Shown: positions 60,955 through 64,000 of the stretch, in pieces | Layout: each line of letters starts with the position of its first letter | How positions within the stretch are numbered: the stretch's first letter is position 1 | The notes under the pieces: generated by a model | Databases searched by the model: none | Told to the model about the DNA's origin: nothing | The model's input: only the letters and a program-made list of their open reading frames with translations | Position numbers and translations under genes: made by a program | Assembly: GCF_004795835.1 (NCBI RefSeq) | Contig: NZ_CP039249.1 | Span: 2,042,501 to 2,106,500, forward strand | Reading direction: 5' to 3' | Length of the DNA: 64,000 bases | Origin: Sphingomonas sp. PAMC26645 | Lineage (GTDB): Bacteria > Pseudomonadota > Alphaproteobacteria > Sphingomonadales > Sphingomonadaceae

Positions 60955-61018
60955 GGCGTAGAGGCGGCCATATGGCCACGATATATCCTCCTTTGATCTA
61001 TGTTAAGCGGGGGGTGCG

Positions 61019-61411
61019 GTGAACGTTTTGTTCATCGAGGACGACCGGATGAACCGCCGCGTCGTCAAGGATATGCTCGACGTTGCCGGCGTATCGATGG
61101 TCGAGGCGGAAAGCGCGGAACGCGGTCTCGAGATCCTCGATGAACATGAGTTCGCGATGATCCTTGTCGATCTGCGGATGCCGGGCATGGATGGCATCAC
61201 GGCGATCCAGCATATCCGTGCCCGGGGCGACGCCAAAGCCAAGGTGCCGATCATCGTCGTGACCGCTGATATCGCGCCAGATCTGCGGGAGCGCTGTCTG
61301 ACGGCGGGTGCAGACGACGTTATTTTCAAGCCGGTCGCGATGGATTCACTGTTCGACGCGATGGGTATGATCCTGGCACGGGGCGCGGACGGCGACGGCC
61401 TGATCGTCTAG
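61019..61411 (+). CDS. Single-domain response regulator
   Basis: 130 residues from GTG 61019. The acidic pair is Asp8-Asp9 (IEDDR), phospho-Asp51 is in LVDLRMPGMDG, Thr in VVTAD and Lys104 in IFKPV: a complete receiver with no output domain. It follows the TPR kinase by 64 bases and probably relays its phosphate. The last four bases overlap the convergent methyltransferase gene. With the EAL protein it forms a plausible c-di-GMP control module. Confidence 0.9.
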   Translation: MNVLFIEDDRMNRRVVKDMLDVAGVSMVEAESAERGLEILDEHEFAMILVDLRMPGMDGITAIQHIRARGDAKAKVPIIVVTADIAPDLRERCLTAGADDVIFKPVAMDSLFDAMGMILARGADGDGLIV

Positions 61412-62277
61412 GCGTCGCTTTGACCGTGGCGCCCGAGCGCCGCGCCGAGCGATGCAGTCGCGCTGCCGCGTTTCGCTGGCTTGGGCTGAGACGGGTCTGG
61501 CGACCAGCCGGTCAGGAACACGATCTGGAATGTCTCGTGGGTCCGGCCACGATCGTCGGATGCGCTAGCGAAGGCAGCGGCGGTCCGTCCCACCGTCGCC
61601 GACACGAGAGGCTGGCGCTGGGCCAGGATGTTACCCGCCGCCATTCCGCGCAGATCACCGAACAGCCGGCCGAGATCGCGGTACCCGACGTTGAGCGTCT
61701 CCACATCGGCGACGGGCAAGGCGAACCCTGCGCGCATCAGCAGGTCGCCGGCGGATCGCACGTCGATCTGCGGGTGGAGACGCGCGGCGGGCCGCTCGCT
61801 TTCCGCGGACCTCAGTGCGCTGCGCAGGGCGGGCAGGCTCCCGGCGCCGACGAACGCACCGAGAAACAGGCCATCAGGACGCAGCACGCGGCGGATCAAG
61901 GCCAGCGCGCCGGGCAGGTCGTTGACCTGATCGAGCACGCCGGCGCTTACCACGAGATCGAACGACGCATCGGCGAACGGAAGGCTATCCTCGTCAGCCT
62001 GCACGCCGCCTGGCGTGGCAGCAAACGCGAACCCCGCATCGCAGCGTGCCACGCGGGCACCCGGCGGCGGGGTGAAGGCGCCGTCGAAGCAGCCGAGATC
62101 GAGGATGTCGGTAAAGTCTCGCGTCACCGCATCCAGCCGTTCGCCGATCCCGTCGAGCATAGTCGCGCGCAGAAAGTCATGCTCGGCATAGCCCGGCGCG
62201 GCGCGGTCCCGGCGGACACGGCGCGCGGCGCGGTCGAAGATCTCGGGGGCGGAGTTTTCTGAAACGATATCGGACAC
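61408..62277 (-). CDS. SAM-dependent methyltransferase (NDUFAF5/BioC-like)
   Basis: 289 residues; GTG 62277 is the probable start since the upstream frame lies opposite comF. It has EIFDRAARRVRRDRAAPGYAEHDFL, the SAM motif DILDLGCFDGAF, and SFDLVVSAGVLDQVNDLPGAL. This fits the methyltransferases found next to comF-grxC in alphaproteobacteria (NDUFAF5-like). Function is not established here. Divergent from comF with 48 bases between starts. Confidence 0.85.
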   Translation of the reverse strand: MSDIVSENSAPEIFDRAARRVRRDRAAPGYAEHDFLRATMLDGIGERLDAVTRDFTDILDLGCFDGAFTPPPGARVARCDAGFAFAATPGGVQADEDSLPFADASFDLVVSAGVLDQVNDLPGALALIRRVLRPDGLFLGAFVGAGSLPALRSALRSAESERPAARLHPQIDVRSAGDLLMRAGFALPVADVETLNVGYRDLGRLFGDLRGMAAGNILAQRQPLVSATVGRTAAAFASASDDRGRTHETFQIVFLTGWSPDPSQPKPAKRGSATASLGAALGRHGQSDA

Positions 62278-62325
62278 GTCTTCGCTTGTGCCGTGGTCGG
62301 TCGCCTCCGACAAGGGCTGGCACTC

Positions 62326-63060
62326 ATGGGGGGCTGGATGAAGATACTCGCCCCGTTCCGCTTCATCGCCGGGATCGCCTTGCCGCCGCGGTGCGCCGGT
62401 TGCGGCACGCCGGTTGCCGAGGATCACCGGTTTTGCGCGATTTGCTGGACGGGATTGCGGTTCCTGGGGCCGCCCTGGTGCGCCGGCTGCAACCAACCTT
62501 TCGCATTCGACCGCGGTGACGACGCACGATGTGCGGCATGCCTCGCCGATCCGCCGCGCCATGCCGGCGTCCGCGCTGCCGTCGCGTACGGTCCGATCGC
62601 GCGGACGCTGGCGCTGCGCCTGAAGTATGGGGGGCGTATCGCCTTTGCGGAGACGATGGCGCGACAGATGCGGCGCTTGTTGCCGGACGAGGTCGACTTG
62701 CTGGTGCCGGTGCCGCTGCACCGCTGGCGAATATGGTCGCGCGGCTTCAACCAGGCGGCGCTGATCGCCGACGCCATCGCGAAGCTGTCGGGAGTAGGGC
62801 ACGATCGCACCGTTCTGACGCGGCCCCGGCGGACGATCCTGTTGCGCGGGCTCGGCGGACGACAGCGAGCAAAGGCGGTGTCGGGCGCGTTCGCGGTCCC
62901 GTCGCGCGACCGCGTGCGGGGCAAGGCGATCGCGTTGGTGGACGACGTCTACACCAGTGGCGCGACCGCCGACGCGTGCACGCGCGTGCTGCTCAAGGCG
63001 GGCGCGCGATCGGTCGTGATCCTATGCTGGGCGCGGGTCTTGCCGGCGTCGGACGATTGA
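62326..63060 (+). CDS. comF: ComF family phosphoribosyltransferase-like protein
   Basis: 244 residues from ATG 62326, with AAGGG upstream; ATG 62338 is possible. The N-terminus has a zinc-type Cys set (RCAGCGTPV, CAIC, CAGC, CAAC). The PRTase domain has LVPVPLHRWRIWSRGFNQAALIA and the PRPP-binding motif ALVDDVYTSGAT. ComF helps DNA uptake in competent bacteria and is widespread in non-competent ones. It is the first gene of comF-grxC-nitrilase. Confidence 0.92.
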   Translation: MGGWMKILAPFRFIAGIALPPRCAGCGTPVAEDHRFCAICWTGLRFLGPPWCAGCNQPFAFDRGDDARCAACLADPPRHAGVRAAVAYGPIARTLALRLKYGGRIAFAETMARQMRRLLPDEVDLLVPVPLHRWRIWSRGFNQAALIADAIAKLSGVGHDRTVLTRPRRTILLRGLGGRQRAKAVSGAFAVPSRDRVRGKAIALVDDVYTSGATADACTRVLLKAGARSVVILCWARVLPASDD

Positions 63061-63092
63061 CAACGGCAAACCGAGACCACATTTCCCGCTGC

Positions 63093-63347
63093 ATGGCTAA
63101 AGTCGAAATCTACACCAAGGCGTTCTGTCCGTATTGCACGCGCGCGCTGAAGCTCCTCGCATCGAAGGGGGTCGAGCCCGAACAGTTCGACGTCACGATG
63201 GGGGGCCCGAAAAAGGCCGAGATGGTCGAGCGGTCGGGTGGTCGCATGACGATGCCGCAGGTCTTCATCGACGGAAAGCACATCGGCGGGTCGGACGATC
63301 TGGCGGCACTCGACGCAAAGGGCGGCCTCGACGCACTGCTCGCCTGA
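63093..63347 (+). CDS. grxC: Glutaredoxin 3
   Basis: 84 residues from ATG 63093. The active site is CPYC (AFCPYCTRALKLL). The glutathione-binding Thr-Met-Pro (RMTMPQVFIDGKHIGGSDDL) is typical of GrxC. It is a cytoplasmic dithiol glutaredoxin. The stop overlaps the next gene start (TGATG). Confidence 0.95.
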   Translation: MAKVEIYTKAFCPYCTRALKLLASKGVEPEQFDVTMGGPKKAEMVERSGGRMTMPQVFIDGKHIGGSDDLAALDAKGGLDALLA

Positions 63348-64000
63348 TGGCGAAGATCGGCGTCCTCCAGATGACGAGCGGGATCGATCCCGCCGTCAAC
63401 GCCGCGACTCTGGTCGACGCGATCAGGGACGCCGCAGCGGCGGGCGCGGAAATGCTGTTCACGCCCGAAATGTCGGGTCTGATCGATCGCGATCGGGCTC
63501 GCGCTGCCAACTCGATCGTCGCCGAGGATAATGACCCGGTGCTGGCGGCCGTCCGTGACGGTGCGGCATCGGCCGGCATTTGGGTCCACCTTGGATCGCT
63601 TGCGGTACGACGCGTGGACGGCAAATTCGCCAACCGTGGGTTCGTGATCGACCCGAGCGGCGCGATCCGCGCGCGCTACGACAAGCTTCATCTGTTCGAC
63701 GTCGACCTCCCGTCCGGTGAAAGCTGGCGGGAATCGTCAGCCTATGTCGCGGGCGAGACGGCGACGGTCGTCGATACGCCCGCGGGCAAGCTCGGTACGT
63801 CGATCTGCTACGATCTCCGGTTTGCCGACCTCTATCGCGCGTTGAGCGATGCGGGCGCCACTATCCTGTCGGTCCCAGCCGCGTTCACGCGACCGACTGG
63901 CTCAGCGCATTGGGAAATCCTTCTGCGCGGGCGGGCGATCGAAGCAGGCGCGTTCGTCGTTGCAGCGGCGCAGACCGGCGTTCACGAGGACGGACGCGAA
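63347..64000 (+). CDS. Carbon-nitrogen hydrolase (nitrilase family, Nit-type), 3' end outside the window
   Basis: 218 residues from ATG 63347 to the window edge. The catalytic triad is in order: Glu in FTPEMSG, Lys in RYDKLHLFDVD and Cys in SICYDLRF. The sequence ending VVAAAQTGVHEDGRE matches Nit1/omega-amidase-type enzymes, which repair deaminated glutathione. The context comF-grxC-nit is common in alphaproteobacteria. The last 50-60 residues are expected beyond the window. Confidence 0.93.
   Translation, partial: MAKIGVLQMTSGIDPAVNAATLVDAIRDAAAAGAEMLFTPEMSGLIDRDRARAANSIVAEDNDPVLAAVRDGAASAGIWVHLGSLAVRRVDGKFANRGFVIDPSGAIRARYDKLHLFDVDLPSGESWRESSAYVAGETATVVDTPAGKLGTSICYDLRFADLYRALSDAGATILSVPAAFTRPTGSAHWEILLRGRAIEAGAFVVAAAQTGVHEDGRE

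Noticed and set aside
1..64000. CRISPR arrays, prophage, insertion sequences, restriction or other defence islands
   Set aside because: No direct-repeat array, transposase, integrase or defence gene was seen; the only repeats are palindromic intergenic elements, and the DUF559 protein alone is not evidence of a defence system.

Overview
The window is chromosomal DNA from an alphaproteobacterium of the order Sphingomonadales, most probably Sphingomonas in the strict sense. This rests on the high GC, on gene neighbourhoods (SRP RNA-dnaX-ybaB, rluD-rpoH, a ChpT-linked chemotaxis cluster, tandem cysteine desulfurases plus ferredoxin), on alphaproteobacterial promoter motifs (an EcfG-type GGAAC-N16-CGTT, CtrA-type TTAA-N7-TTAAC) and on GC-rich palindromic intergenic repeats. 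There are about 70 genes. No tRNA, rRNA, transposase, integrase, prophage or CRISPR array was seen. The genes at both edges are cut: thiG at the left, a nitrilase-family amidohydrolase at the right.

Layout. 0-11.5 kb: thiG end, an EcfG-type stress promoter with a CsbD-like gene, a HAD phosphatase, a secreted esterase, a MAPEG protein, a polyamine pair (deoxyhypusine-synthase-like enzyme and PLP decarboxylase), a threonine-dehydratase-like enzyme, two cysteine desulfurases with a [2Fe-2S] ferredoxin, and two small secreted basic proteins. 11.5-18.5 kb: SRP RNA, dnaX, ybaB, then a minus-strand run rluD-rpoH-amine oxidase-mtgA and a JAMM peptidase. 18.7-24.6 kb: chpT-cheA-cheW-cheY-cheB-cheR, with a CtrA-like box before cheA. 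24.6-32.6 kb: HPP membrane protein, cytidine deaminase, GH25-like protein, UPF0262, dnaB, and a tightly overlapped sulfate/sulfite reduction operon (cobA-DUF2849-cysI-DUF934-cysH). 32.8-47 kb: mixed metabolism (astD, selO, hydrolase, SDR, GH130, GT4, flavin oxidoreductase with a Cys cluster, LysE exporter, 2-hydroxyacid dehydrogenase, thiolase). 47-55 kb: prepilin peptidase and the tamA-tamB outer-membrane assembly pair. 55-64 kb: a flavin monooxygenase, a predicted 17-codon mini-gene, a c-di-GMP/two-component group (GGDEF-EAL, TPR histidine kinase, CheY-like regulator), a methyltransferase, comF, grxC and a nitrilase-family gene.

In most operons neighbouring genes overlap by 4 bases (ATGA or GTGA), suggesting translational coupling. 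Intergenic gaps are often filled by long inverted repeats of at least four sequence families. One such element lies in frame inside the amine oxidase gene, and another supplies the C-terminus of a DUF559 protein. The most unusual item is at 56.85-57.05 kb. A TATAAT box with an abutting CtrA palindrome, a strong Shine-Dalgarno, a 17-residue hydrophobic ORF and a downstream hairpin together look like a complete tiny gene, divergent from the c-di-GMP operon. All functional names come from motif and family recognition by eye; no database search was possible.
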